Counted from the first letter of the stretch, positions 9,558 through 18,237 are shown. The stretch is DNA of 64,000 nucleotides from Mycobacterium sp. KBS0706 (GCF_005938675.2 NZ_VCCH02000033.1:16354-80353); one strand, 5' to 3'. Made by a program: numbers and translations. The notes: generated by a model from the sequence alone, not told the origin.

Positions 9558-10565
9558 TCAGCTGCCCTGCCGGTCGTGCAACGGCGGGAAGAACAGGTCG
9601 CGCCAATCCGCCGTGGTGGTCGCGATCTGGCCGATGCGGTGCTGGAACTCGACGAATTTCAGGATGTTCTCGGGCGCCACGGTGTAGCGCGTGTCGGCGG
9701 CAGTGATCAGCGCCTCGACGAAGGGTTCGGGCAGCTTCGAGGATTCCGCCGCGATGTACAGCTTGGCGGCCTCGGCCGGATGGGCCTGGATGAACTGGTC
9801 GGCGCGGTCCAGCGCGGTGACGATCGCCGCCACCGTCTTCGGGTTCTCGGCGTAGAAGGCGCCGGTGGCGTAGACCACGTTGAAGGTGTGCCGGCCGCCC
9901 AGCACGTCGTAGCTGCTCAGCACCCGGTGGATCTTCGGATCCTGCAGCTGCTGGTTCTGGAACGGCGGGGCGCCGAAATTGGCGGTGACCTCCGCGCTGC
10001 CGGACAAGAGGGCCGCGGTCGCGTCCGGATGCGCCATGCTGACGGTCAGGTCGTCCAGCCTGGTCGCCTGGTCCGCGCCGAAGGCCTGGGCCGCCGCCAT
10101 CTGCAGCACCACCGCCTGGAAGCCGACCTTGACCGCCGGCAGCGCGATCCGGTCCTGGTCGGTGAAGTCGGCCAGCGACGTCACCTGCGGATTGGTGGTG
10201 GTCAGGTAGATCGGCATCGACCCCAGCGCGGCGATGCCCTTGACGTCGATCGACCCACGCGTCTTGGCCCACAGCGTGATCGCCGGCGGCGCCCCGGCCG
10301 CGGCGACGTCCAGGCTGCCGGACAGCAGCGCCTCGTTCATGGCCGCGCCGCCGCTGACCTGGATCCACTCGATCTCCGGCGCCGGCAGCCCGGCCTCGGT
10401 GGCCGCCGCCTCGATCAGCTTCTGCTGCTTGGCCACGATCATCGGCAGGTAGGAGATGCCGAATTGCTGCGCGATCCGCAGCGTTGTGGTCTCCGCCCGG
10501 GCCGGGGCGCCGAGGGCGAGCAGCGTCGCGGCGGCGACGAGGGATCCGAGGAAGCGGGTGCGCAT
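9558..10565 (-). CDS. Periplasmic substrate-binding protein of sulfonate/nitrate-type ABC transporter
   Basis: A 335-residue binding protein and first gene of the operon. The ATG chosen gives a clean Sec signal peptide (MRTRFLGSLVAAATLLALG, cleavage after APARA); in-frame codons further upstream lack one. The mature part begins ETTTLRIAQQFGISYLPM, the usual opening of SsuA/TauA-like proteins, followed by the bilobal fold with GSLDVAAAGAPPAI. It captures the ligand in the periplasm for the permease/ATPase pair. The TauD neighbour suggests a sulfonate, but this is context, not a visible specificity residue. Confidence 0.86.
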   Translation of the reverse strand: MRTRFLGSLVAAATLLALGAPARAETTTLRIAQQFGISYLPMIVAKQQKLIEAAATEAGLPAPEIEWIQVSGGAAMNEALLSGSLDVAAAGAPPAITLWAKTRGSIDVKGIAALGSMPIYLTTTNPQVTSLADFTDQDRIALPAVKVGFQAVVLQMAAAQAFGADQATRLDDLTVSMAHPDATAALLSGSAEVTANFGAPPFQNQQLQDPKIHRVLSSYDVLGGRHTFNVVYATGAFYAENPKTVAAIVTALDRADQFIQAHPAEAAKLYIAAESSKLPEPFVEALITAADTRYTVAPENILKFVEFQHRIGQIATTTADWRDLFFPPLHDRQGS

Positions 10566-10959
10566 GGCGACGGTCTCTGGTTGGGCGGCAATAGGACGAA
10601 GATTTGGGGGGAAGCTGGAAATATCAATCCAATTCGTTTGTGTTATTTGATATATATCAGAATCCAGGTGTATTTTATTCCTCATCCGACCCGGCTATGG
10701 ACTTCCGTCCCGAGTCCGAACCGATCCCATCCGGATCCGTAACGAGGGTGTAAATCCGACAATAGAATCGCTGAAATTGCCCGCTGACGACACGGCGGGT
10801 TCTTCGTTGCAGCGAGACGGTCTCCGTCCGTTCCCAAATGGCTCTTGAGACGAGGCGGCTCGAGGCGCATTATTATTTGTGCGGTGCCGATGATTCGGCG
10901 AATCGGTTGCTTATGCGCCGCACCGTCCGACGGCGCTCCATGGATCGGAAGGAGATCCG
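10566..10959. promoter_or_regulatory. Divergent intergenic region with AT-rich palindrome
   Basis: This 394-base gap separates the minus-strand ABC operon from the plus-strand small membrane protein. Bases 10625-10685 are unusually AT-rich and contain the perfect 12-base palindrome TGATATATATCA (10648-10659), a likely promoter/operator for the ABC operon. I see no coding potential that fits the local codon bias. Confidence 0.45.
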
Positions 10960-10961
10960 AT
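10944..10961 (+). promoter_or_regulatory. Hairpin displaying the ribosome-binding site in its loop
   Basis: ATCGGA-AGGAGA-TCCGAT: a 6-base perfect stem whose 6-base loop is the Shine-Dalgarno sequence itself, and whose right arm includes the first two bases of the start codon at 10960. Folding would hide the start codon while leaving the AGGAG exposed or strained, so it could tune translation of the small protein. Confidence 0.5.
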
Positions 10962-11268
10962 GGACATCGTGACCCTGATCATCCAGCTCGTGGCGGGTGC
11001 GGTCGGCGGCAATGTGGCCGGCGCCGCCCTCAAGCAATACAACCTCGGCACCCTCTGGAACTCGGTCGTCGGCATCGTCGGCGGCGGTATCGGCGGCCAG
11101 ATCCTGTCGGCGATCATCCCCAGCTTGGGCGCGGCGGCCGCCAGCGGCAGCCTCGACATCGGCTCGATCATCGGCCAGGTCGTTGGCGGTGGCGTCGGCG
11201 GCGGCGTGCTGATGGTCATCGTCGGCATCGTCAAGCAGATGATGGCCGGCGGCCAGAAGGCGCAGTAG
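10960..11268 (+). CDS. Glycine-rich small hydrophobic protein of unknown function
   Basis: A 102-residue protein I cannot assign to a named family. Two hydrophobic glycine-rich stretches dominate it: residues 5-48 (with VGGNVAGAALKQYN and VGIVGGGIGGQILSAI) and 68-92 (GQVVGGGVGGGVLMVIVGIV), with GxxxG-type spacing that favours tight helix packing. The ends are short and polar. It resembles the small uncharacterised Gly-rich membrane proteins common in alphaproteobacteria. A strong Shine-Dalgarno (GGAAGGAG) precedes the ATG. It stands alone before tRNA-Ile. Confidence 0.75.
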   Translation: MDIVTLIIQLVAGAVGGNVAGAALKQYNLGTLWNSVVGIVGGGIGGQILSAIIPSLGAAAASGSLDIGSIIGQVVGGGVGGGVLMVIVGIVKQMMAGGQKAQ

Positions 11269-11361
11269 CCGCGGTCTGCGGCGCCCGGCCCATCCCCACC
11301 CGGCCGGGCGCCGCAACCGGCTTCCCCGCGCCGGCGCCGCTTGCTAGAAGGGGCGCCGGAC

Positions 11362-11437
11362 GGGCCTGTAGTTCAGCGGTTAGAACCCGCCGCTCATAAC
11401 GGTGTTGTCGCAGGTTCGAATCCTGCCGGGCCCACCA
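11362..11437 (+). tRNA. tRNA-Ile2 (anticodon CAU, lysidine-type)
   Basis: A complete 76-base cloverleaf with encoded CCA: acceptor stem GGGCCTG/CGGGCCC, D-stem GTTC/GAAC, anticodon stem CGCCG/CGGTG with loop CTCATAA, T-stem GCAGG/CCTGC with TTCGAAT. The anticodon is CAT. The D-loop AGCGGTTA and variable loop TTGTC follow the pattern of the minor isoleucine tRNA whose C34 is changed to lysidine by TilS, rather than elongator or initiator methionine tRNA. A TAGAAG -10-like element lies at 11345-11350. The CCA end merges with a palindromic repeat. Confidence 0.88.
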
Positions 11438-11495
11438 CGCTTCGCCCTTACGGGCTTCGCGTGGCGCAGCCACGCCGAAACCGTTAGGGCGAAGC
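11435..11495. repeat. REP-like palindromic repeat, copy A (next to tRNA-Ile 3' end)
   Basis: An intricate dyad element that begins within the tRNA CCA. Outer arms 11439-11453 and 11481-11495 are complementary at 14 of 15 positions; inside lies the perfect hairpin GCGTGGC-GCA-GCCACGC. The first 41 bases recur almost exactly at 11793-11833, so this is a repeated element rather than a simple terminator. Confidence 0.7.
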
Positions 11496-11544
11496 AGTGT
11501 CCGGCGTAGCTGGAGCGCAGCGGAAGCGAAGACGGACTGGCGCC

Positions 11545-11787
11545 GTGTGGTATGTCTACATCATCCGGAGCATCGCTTCTCCCGACCAGGAGTACGTTGG
11601 CGCCTCCGCTGATCTGAGACAGCGAATAGCCGATCACAACGCGGGCAAATCGACCCATACGGCCAAGTTTATGCCATGGGAGCTGGTCTGGTATTGCGCT
11701 TTTCCGGACAAGCTGAAAGCGTTGGCGTTCGAGAAGTACCTCAAATCGCATTCCGGCAGGGCTTTTACGAAGAAGAGGTTGACCTGA
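11545..11787 (+). CDS. GIY-YIG nuclease-domain protein
   Basis: An 80-residue single-domain GIY-YIG protein. The start is the GTG at 11545, because the family usually opens with (M)WYVYIIRS; an upstream in-frame GTG at 11497 lies inside the repeat and adds only non-conserved residues. Visible landmarks: YVY (3-5) and YVG (17-19), R25 in the ADLRQRIADHNAG segment, HTAKFMPWELVWY, the FEKYLKSHSGRAFTKKRL tail with the conserved Glu. Free-standing members (UPF0213 type) cut DNA in the cases tested, but their cellular role is unclear. It sits exactly between the two copies of a palindromic repeat. Confidence 0.87.
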   Translation: MWYVYIIRSIASPDQEYVGASADLRQRIADHNAGKSTHTAKFMPWELVWYCAFPDKLKALAFEKYLKSHSGRAFTKKRLT

Positions 11788-11792
11788 TTCGC

Positions 11793-11835
11793 CCACGCTT
11801 CGCCCTTCGGCTACGCGTGGCGCTGCCACGCTTGG
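11793..11835. repeat. REP-like palindromic repeat, copy B (after the GIY-YIG gene)
   Basis: Opens with the same 15 bases as copy A (CCACGCTTCGCCCTT) and ends with the same hairpin GCGTGGC-N3-GCCACGC; only two small indels and a few substitutions separate the two. It begins six bases after the GIY-YIG stop codon and lies beside the convergent SUKH gene end, where it may also stop transcription. Confidence 0.7.
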
Positions 11836-11839
11836 CATT

Positions 11840-12409
11840 TCAGGAGATCGGTTTCCGGGCGGCCAAAAGCCGGGTGATATGCCCCTCTTCGCCGTACATC
11901 AGCGTCCACAGATCGACGCCTGAAGCCCACGCTCCGATCCATTCTTCAAAACTGGGGGATTCCTCGAAGAAGGCGTCGGCCCAATCTTCGTCACGGTGTT
12001 CATTGGGATCGAAGATCCGCATGCGGAAGTTCGGATCCGCACAGTCGATACACGACAGAATGGCGCAACCCCAGTGGCAGATCGGCAGGAGTCCCTCCGG
12101 CCAAGTCCAGCGGGGATCTTCGGGATCACCGTCACGGAACATCCTGTAGATGGCCGGTCCGGTCTTGCCGGTGTCGTCCGGGATGCCGTTGGTCAGGCCG
12201 ATCAGCCCGTAGCCCGGCCCGAAGCCTCCGTTCGCGAGCTCCGAATAGATGCGCTTCAGCAGCGGCGGGAGGGGGAAGCCGAGCTGTCTTTCGTCGTCGG
12301 CAACGTCGTGCGGATCGGCTGGTTGCAATCGCGCCGGCGCGGACCTGTCGAGATCCGGTATCTTCGCTGCGATCCGGCGCCGGATCGCAGCCAGGACGAG
12401 GTCATCCAT
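11840..12409 (-). CDS. SMI1/KNR4 (SUKH-like) family protein
   Basis: A 189-residue protein of the SMI1/KNR4 fold. Typical features are the N-terminal helix-loop with ADDERQLGFPLPPLLKRIYSELANGGFGPGYGL split by position about 42-75, a WPEGLLPICHWGC strand pair (about 112-125), the acidic RIFDPNEHRDEDW segment and a C-terminal FEEWIGAWASGVDLW helix. In bacteria SUKH proteins often act as immunity proteins against contact-dependent or polymorphic toxins, or as stand-alone scaffolds. No toxin gene adjoins it, so an orphan immunity role is only a possibility. ATG 12409 was chosen over GTG 12421. Confidence 0.72.
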   Translation of the reverse strand: MDDLVLAAIRRRIAAKIPDLDRSAPARLQPADPHDVADDERQLGFPLPPLLKRIYSELANGGFGPGYGLIGLTNGIPDDTGKTGPAIYRMFRDGDPEDPRWTWPEGLLPICHWGCAILSCIDCADPNFRMRIFDPNEHRDEDWADAFFEESPSFEEWIGAWASGVDLWTLMYGEEGHITRLLAARKPIS

Positions 12410-12439
12410 CGGTCCGCCCACCCTTTTGTTCCGATCGAC

Positions 12440-13321
12440 CTAACCCCTTGCCGCCTCGTACAGCGCGATCGCAGCAGCGTTGGAGACATTGAGGCTGCCG
12501 ACCGGGCCCTGGGTCGGCAGCTTGGCCAGCACGTCGCAGGTTTCGCGGGTCAGATGGCGCAAGCCCTCGCCTTCCGCGCCCAGCACCAGCGCCACCCGGT
12601 CGCCCTGCATCGCCTCGGCCAGGGTCGTCTCGCCCTCCTCGGCCAGGCCGATCCGGCGGAAGCCCAGCTCGCCGAGCGATTCGAGAGCCCGGGCCAGGTT
12701 CTTCACCCGGGTCAGGGCCACGTGCTCGACCGCGCCCGACGCCGCCTTGGCCATCACCCCGGTGACCTCCGGCGTGTTGCGGTCGGTGACGATGACGGCG
12801 AGCGCGCCGAAGGCCGCGGCCGAGCGCAGGATGGCGCCGATGTTGTGCGGATCGGTCACCTGGTCCAGCACCACCACCACGCTGCGCCCCTGCGTCCCGT
12901 CGCGCAGCTCCGCCTCGCGGCCGAGATCGTCGATGTCCGGCGCCTCCAGGGGCTTGATCTCCAGCGCGATACCCTGGTGCACGGCGCCCTTGAGGAAGCG
13001 GTCCATCAGGGCGCGGTCGACGATCTCCGGCGCCGGCCGGTCGATCCCGGCCTCGGCCGCCTGCGCCAGGGCGTCGGACAGATTCGCGAGGCCGGCCTCG
13101 GTGCACTGCACCCGGGTGACCACCCGCTCCGGATTCAGGATCGCGGCGACGGCGGCGTGCACGCCGTAGAGGTAGCGGTCGGGCTCGCGCGCCGGCGGGC
13201 GGCCGTCCGGCGCGCGGCCGCCGGGGCCGCGCTGATCCGGGCGCTGGCCCTGATGGGAATTGGACCGCGGGCCATGAGAGGTCGCGGGGCGGGGCGGGCG
13301 GTTCTGAGGTGTGCGGGTCAT
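12440..13321 (-). CDS. rlmB: 23S rRNA (guanosine-2'-O)-methyltransferase RlmB (TrmH/SpoU family)
   Basis: A 293-residue SPOUT methyltransferase, expected to 2'-O-methylate G2251 (E. coli numbering) in the peptidyl-transferase P-loop of 23S rRNA. A basic, Pro/Gly-rich disordered tail (1-47) precedes the substrate-binding domain (YLYGVHAAVAAILN, about 50-63). The three SPOUT motifs are intact: N160 and R166 (DPHNIGAILRSA), GAEGEG (248-253), and SLNVSNA (276-282) of the SAM-binding knot. It is transcribed away from the tRNA-tuf operon, with which it shares a short promoter region. Confidence 0.9.
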   Translation of the reverse strand: MTRTPQNRPPRPATSHGPRSNSHQGQRPDQRGPGGRAPDGRPPAREPDRYLYGVHAAVAAILNPERVVTRVQCTEAGLANLSDALAQAAEAGIDRPAPEIVDRALMDRFLKGAVHQGIALEIKPLEAPDIDDLGREAELRDGTQGRSVVVVLDQVTDPHNIGAILRSAAAFGALAVIVTDRNTPEVTGVMAKAASGAVEHVALTRVKNLARALESLGELGFRRIGLAEEGETTLAEAMQGDRVALVLGAEGEGLRHLTRETCDVLAKLPTQGPVGSLNVSNAAAIALYEAARG

Positions 13322-13382
13322 CGCCGTCCTGTGCGCTGTGGGGCGGGCGGGGTCAAGATTGCGATTTTCGCATCACGCATGC

Positions 13383-13410
13383 TTGACTTCCGCGCAGGGA
13401 TGTCGATATT
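13383..13410 (+). promoter_or_regulatory. Sigma-70-type promoter of the tRNA-Tyr/tRNA-Gly/tuf operon
   Basis: TTGACT (-35) and GATATT (-10) are separated by 16 bases, placing the start of transcription about 30 bases before mature tRNA-Tyr. The -35 is five of six against consensus. Confidence 0.6.
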
Positions 13411-13449
13411 CCGCCCCGCCATTCGCCGAGCCGTGCGGCGAAGCCCTTT

Positions 13450-13534
13450 GGAGGGGTGGCCGAGTGGTTAAAGGCAGCAGACTGTAAATCTGCCCGCATA
13501 GCGTACGCTGGTTCGAATCCAGCCCCCTCCACCA
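13450..13534 (+). tRNA. tRNA-Tyr (anticodon GUA)
   Basis: An 85-base class II tRNA with a long variable arm: acceptor GGAGGGG/CCCCTCC, D-arm with GGCCGAGTGGTTAAAGGC, anticodon stem GCAGA/TCTGC around CTGTAAA (GTA at 13484-13486), variable arm CCGCATAGCGTAC region, T-stem CTGG/CCAG with TTCGAAT, and encoded ACCA. First gene of a tRNA-tuf operon like the tyrU-glyT-tufB group of enteric bacteria. Confidence 0.95.
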
Positions 13535-13588
13535 AAGCCCGCTTGGCTTCGAGTCACGGTCGAGGACATGGCGCGTCCCGGACTCCGG

Positions 13589-13662
13589 GCGGGTGTAGCT
13601 CAATGGTAGAGCAGCAGCCTTCCAAGCTGAATACGAGGGTTCGATTCCCTTCACCCGCTCCA
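13589..13662 (+). tRNA. tRNA-Gly (anticodon UCC)
   Basis: A 74-base tRNA: acceptor GCGGGTG/CACCCGC, D-stem GCTC/GAGC, anticodon loop CTTCCAA (TCC at 13621-13623), T-loop TTCGATT, discriminator T and encoded CCA. It follows tRNA-Tyr by 54 bases and precedes tuf by 49, so all three are most likely one transcript. No tRNA-Thr gene is present, unlike the enteric thrU-tyrU-glyT-thrT-tufB order. Confidence 0.95.
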
Positions 13663-13711
13663 GTCCTGGGACACACAGGTCCCAACCGCGAACGATTAGG
13701 GTTTCGAGAGA

Positions 13712-14902
<1,191 letters not shown>

Positions 14903-14943
14903 TTCGGACGCCGCGCCTGCGGCATCCGGTTGCGACAATGCGG

Positions 14944-14970
14944 AAGGGCGGGGGATCTCCCCGCCCTTTC
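14944..14970 (+). terminator. Terminator of the tRNA-tuf operon
   Basis: AAGGGCGGGG and CCCCGCCCTT form a perfect 10-base stem around GATCT, followed by TTTC then TCGTC. It stands 42 bases after the tuf stop and before pdxR. Confidence 0.75.
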
Positions 14971-15000
14971 GTCGTCTCGGGCAAGGCCTAAGATGACGCC

Positions 15001-16473
15001 ATGCTGATCCGCCTCGACCGCGACACGCCGCTGCAGACCCAGATCTACGACCAGCTCAAGGCGTCGATCCTGAGCGGCGATGCGGCGCCGGGCACCCGGC
15101 TGCCGTCCTCCCGTGCGCTGGCCGACCAGTTCGCGATCGCGCGCAACACCGTGCTGCAGGCCTATGAGCAGCTGCTGGCCGAGGGCTATCTCGAGAGCCG
15201 GCCGGGCGCCGGCACCTTCGTCGGCGCGGCCCTGCCTGCCGGGCCCGTGCCCCGCCCCGCCATGACCCCGGCCGAGGCGCCGCGCGCGCCGCGGCTGTCG
15301 CGCTACAGTGAAAGGCTGCGCGGACTCGACATCGACAGCCTCACCCGCCGCGGCGGCCTGCGCTACAGCTTCCACTACGGCACCGTCAGCGCCGCCGACT
15401 TCCCGGCCGACATCTGGCGCCGGCTGCTGCTGCGCGAGATCCGGCGCCGCGCCGGCAAGCCCTATCTCTACGAGAACCCGCAAGGGTTGCCGGAGCTGCG
15501 CGCCGCGCTGTCCGACTATCTGGCGCGGGCCCGGGCGGTGCGGGCGCGGCCGGAGCAGATCCTGATCGTCAACGGCTCGCAGCAGGCGGTCGACCTGGCC
15601 TTGCGCGTTCTGGTCGATCCCGGCGACACGGTGGTGGTCGAGGATCCGGGCTACAGCGGCGCCCGCCTGGCGGTGGAGGCGATCGGCGCCCGGCTGCTGC
15701 CGGTGCCGGTCGACGCCGACGGGCTCGACACCGCATGGCTGCCGCCGCTCGAGGCCGGAGCGCGGCTCGCCCATGTCACGCCCGGCCACCAGTTCCCGAC
15801 CGGGGGGGTGATGCCGGCCGCCCGCCGCCTGGCCCTGCTGGACTGGGCCGAACGCGGCGGCACCTATGTGTTCGAGGACGATTACGACAGCGAGTACCGC
15901 TACGAGGGCCGGCCGGTCGAATCGCTGCAGGCGCTCGACCGCGCCGGACTGGTGATCTATTCCGGCACCGTCTCCAAGGTGCTCTCCCCCGGCCTGCGCC
16001 TCGGCTACATGGTGCTGCCGCCGGAGCTGGTGGAGCCGTTCCTGCGGGCCAAGCAGCTGACCGACCGGCACACCGCCTCGCTCGACCAGGCGGTGTTCGC
16101 CCATCTCATCCGCGACGGCCATTTCGAGCGCCATATCCGCCGCACTCGCCGGCGCAACCAGCACCGCCGCGACGTCCTGGTGGCGGCGTTGAAGGCCGCC
16201 TTCGGCCCGGCGGTGGCGATCGAGGGGGCGAAGGCCGGGCTGCATCTGGTGGTCCGCTTCCGCGATATCCCGGCCGCCCTGGCCGGCAGCGTCGCCGAGG
16301 CGGCGGCGCTGCGCTCGGTCGGCATCGTCCCGGCCGAGACCGGAATGGCGGGGACCGAGGGCGGTGCCGGCTTCCTGATGGGCTATGCCGCGGTGGAGGA
16401 GCCGGACATCCGCCAGGGCGTCGCCCTGTTGCGCGAGGTGGTGCAGTCCTTCCGCCGCGGCGGCGTAGCCTGA
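15001..16473 (+). CDS. pdxR: MocR/PdxR-type transcription regulator (GntR DNA-binding plus aminotransferase fold)
   Basis: A 490-residue fusion: N-terminal winged helix of the GntR family (residues 1-75; LPSSRALADQFAIARNTVLQ is the recognition region) joined by a linker to a fold-type I aminotransferase-like domain that binds PLP. The PLP lysine is K326 (SGTVSKVLSPG), with the upstream EDDYDSEYRYEGRP motif typical of MocR proteins. Placement directly before pdxST identifies it as PdxR, which senses PLP and activates or represses PLP synthesis. It is on the same strand as pdxS, whereas many pdxR genes are divergent, so how it reads its operator between 16474 and 16628 is worth noting; CCACTGCC occurs twice there (16505, 16581). 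Confidence 0.88.
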   Translation: MLIRLDRDTPLQTQIYDQLKASILSGDAAPGTRLPSSRALADQFAIARNTVLQAYEQLLAEGYLESRPGAGTFVGAALPAGPVPRPAMTPAEAPRAPRLSRYSERLRGLDIDSLTRRGGLRYSFHYGTVSAADFPADIWRRLLLREIRRRAGKPYLYENPQGLPELRAALSDYLARARAVRARPEQILIVNGSQQAVDLALRVLVDPGDTVVVEDPGYSGARLAVEAIGARLLPVPVDADGLDTAWLPPLEAGARLAHVTPGHQFPTGGVMPAARRLALLDWAERGGTYVFEDDYDSEYRYEGRPVESLQALDRAGLVIYSGTVSKVLSPGLRLGYMVLPPELVEPFLRAKQLTDRHTASLDQAVFAHLIRDGHFERHIRRTRRRNQHRRDVLVAALKAAFGPAVAIEGAKAGLHLVVRFRDIPAALAGSVAEAAALRSVGIVPAETGMAGTEGGAGFLMGYAAVEEPDIRQGVALLREVVQSFRRGGVA

Positions 16474-16628
16474 CTGGACCCATCGTTTCCGAAGAAATCC
16501 GAATCCACTGCCTGAAAAGCCCGGTCCGGCCGCGGGTGAACTGGCTCCATGACATTGCCGGTTCGGTGGATCTTCTCCGACCACTGCCGGAGGCCTAGCG
16601 TTTCCGCCAGTTCTTACGGAGACAGCTC

Positions 16629-17561
16629 ATGACCGCCAACGGCACCAACGGATCCCATTCCCCCCAGGCCCTGCGCCTGAAGACCGGCTTGGCCGAGATG
16701 CTGAAGGGCGGCGTCATCATGGACGTCACCGATGCGCGCCAGGCCGAGATCGCCGAGCGCGCCGGCGCCGTCGCGGTGATGGCGCTGGAACGGGTGCCGG
16801 CACAGATCCGGGCCGAGGGCGGCGTCGCCCGCATGGCCTCGCCCGTCAAGATCCGCGAGATCATGGGCACCGTGTCGATCCCGGTGATGGCCAAGTGTCG
16901 CATCGGCCATTTCGCCGAGGCCCAGGTGCTGCAGTCGCTCGGTGTCGACTTCATCGACGAATCCGAGGTGCTGACCCCGGCGGACGAGGCGCATCACGTC
17001 GACAAGCAGGCCTTCGTCACCCCCTTCGTCTGCGGCGCCCGCAACCTGGGCGAGGCGCTGCGCCGGATCGCCGAGGGCGCGGCCATGATCCGCACCAAGG
17101 GCGAGGCCGGTACCGGCGACGTGGTCCATGCCGTGCAGCATCTGCGCCAGATCGGCCGGGACATTCGTGGCCTGACCGTGCTGCGGCCGGAGGAGCTGTA
17201 CGCCGCCGCCAAGGAGCTGGGCGCACCCTATGAGCTGGTGCGGCTGGTGGCCGAGACCGGCCGGCTGCCGGTGCCGAATTTTTCCGCCGGCGGCATCGCC
17301 ACCCCGGCCGACGCCGCGCTGGTGCGGCAGCTGGGGGCCGAGGCGGTGTTCGTCGGCTCCGGCATCTTCATGCAGGACTCGCAGAGCTTCGCCGAGCCGG
17401 AGGAGGCGGAGCGCCGCGCCCGCGCCATCGTCCGCGCCACCACCCATTTCGAGGACGCGGAAATCCTGGCCGAGGCCAGCGCCGAGTGCCAGGGCGCGAT
17501 GAAGGGCCTGGCGGTGGCGGCGCTCGACCCCGCCCAGATGCTGCAGACCCGCGGATGGTGA
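16629..17561 (+). CDS. pdxS: Pyridoxal 5'-phosphate synthase subunit PdxS
   Basis: A 310-residue (beta/alpha)8 synthase that condenses ribose 5-phosphate, glyceraldehyde 3-phosphate and ammonia into PLP as a dodecamer. Active residues are all present with a constant offset of 8 from the Bacillus enzyme: D32 (VIMDV), K89 (VMAKCRIGHF) and K157 (IRTKGEAGTGDV). The glycine-rich phosphate site NFSAGGIATPADAA is intact. A short Shine-Dalgarno ACGGAGA precedes the ATG. It overlaps pdxT by seven bases. This DXP-independent route is uncommon in alphaproteobacteria, most of which use PdxA/PdxJ. Confidence 0.95.
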   Translation: MTANGTNGSHSPQALRLKTGLAEMLKGGVIMDVTDARQAEIAERAGAVAVMALERVPAQIRAEGGVARMASPVKIREIMGTVSIPVMAKCRIGHFAEAQVLQSLGVDFIDESEVLTPADEAHHVDKQAFVTPFVCGARNLGEALRRIAEGAAMIRTKGEAGTGDVVHAVQHLRQIGRDIRGLTVLRPEELYAAAKELGAPYELVRLVAETGRLPVPNFSAGGIATPADAALVRQLGAEAVFVGSGIFMQDSQSFAEPEEAERRARAIVRATTHFEDAEILAEASAECQGAMKGLAVAALDPAQMLQTRGW

Positions 17562-18178
17562 GCGGCCAGGGTGGGGTCGCCGACGCGCCGCGCATCGGCG
17601 TGCTGGCTCTGCAGGGCGACTTCGAGGCCCATGCAAGCGCGCTGGGCGAGGCCGGGGCGGAGGCCGTCCCGGTGCGCCTGCCGGCCCATCTGGCCGGCCT
17701 GGCCGGGCTGGTGATCCCGGGCGGCGAGTCGAGCGCGCTGCTCAAGCTGGCGGCCCACGACGGCCTTTTCGAGGCGCTGCAGAGCTTCGCCCGGGCGATG
17801 CCGGTGTTCGGCACCTGCGCCGGCTGCATCATGCTGGCCCGCCGGGTGCTGCGGCCGGAGCAGGAGAGCCTCGGCGTGCTCGACGCCACGGTCGAGCGCA
17901 ACGCCTATGGAAGACAGGTCGATTCGGCGATCCTGGAGACCCCGACCGCGCTGCCCGGCGGGCCGCTCGAGACGGTGTACATCCGGGCGCCACGCATTGC
18001 CGAAATCGGCCCCGGCGTCGAGGTGCTGGCGGAGCGGGGCGGCCACCCGGTGCTGGTGCGCCAGGGCCGGCTGCTGGCCGCGACCTTCCACCCCGAGCTG
18101 TCGACGGACCGTCGGGTGCACCGGCTGTTCCTGGAGATCGCCGCCGGTGCCGGAAACGGGGCGGAGCGGGCGGCCTGA
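17555..18178 (+). CDS. pdxT: Pyridoxal 5'-phosphate synthase glutaminase subunit PdxT
   Basis: A 207-residue class I glutaminase that feeds ammonia to PdxS. The nucleophile C88 (FGTCAGCIML) and the H179/E181 pair (FHPELS) are intact; VIPGGESSAL provides the oxyanion-side motif. The ATG overlaps the pdxS stop (ATGGTGA), coupling synthesis of the two subunits. Later in-frame starts would cut into the first beta strand (RIGVLALQGDF), supporting this one. Confidence 0.94.
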   Translation: MVSGQGGVADAPRIGVLALQGDFEAHASALGEAGAEAVPVRLPAHLAGLAGLVIPGGESSALLKLAAHDGLFEALQSFARAMPVFGTCAGCIMLARRVLRPEQESLGVLDATVERNAYGRQVDSAILETPTALPGGPLETVYIRAPRIAEIGPGVEVLAERGGHPVLVRQGRLLAATFHPELSTDRRVHRLFLEIAAGAGNGAERAA

Positions 18179-18208
18179 GAGAAATCCGACGGGGTCCCCG
18201 AACAGGTG

Positions 18209-18237
18209 TTGATTCTGCCGGACGCTTCCGCTAGAAG
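18209..18237 (+). promoter_or_regulatory. Sigma-70-type promoter before tRNA-Trp/secE/nusG
   Basis: TTGATT (-35), a 17-base spacer and TAGAAG (-10). The same GCTAGAAG core stands before tRNA-Ile at 11344-11350. The predicted start lies about 62 bases before mature tRNA-Trp. Confidence 0.6.

Noticed and set aside
11231..11473. A minus-strand frame across tRNA-Ile whose product contains RQDSNLRQHRYERRVLTAELQARP split over the tRNA.
   Set aside because: This is the translated antisense of a tRNA, a well-known false protein; the same applies to 13353-13535 across tRNA-Tyr.
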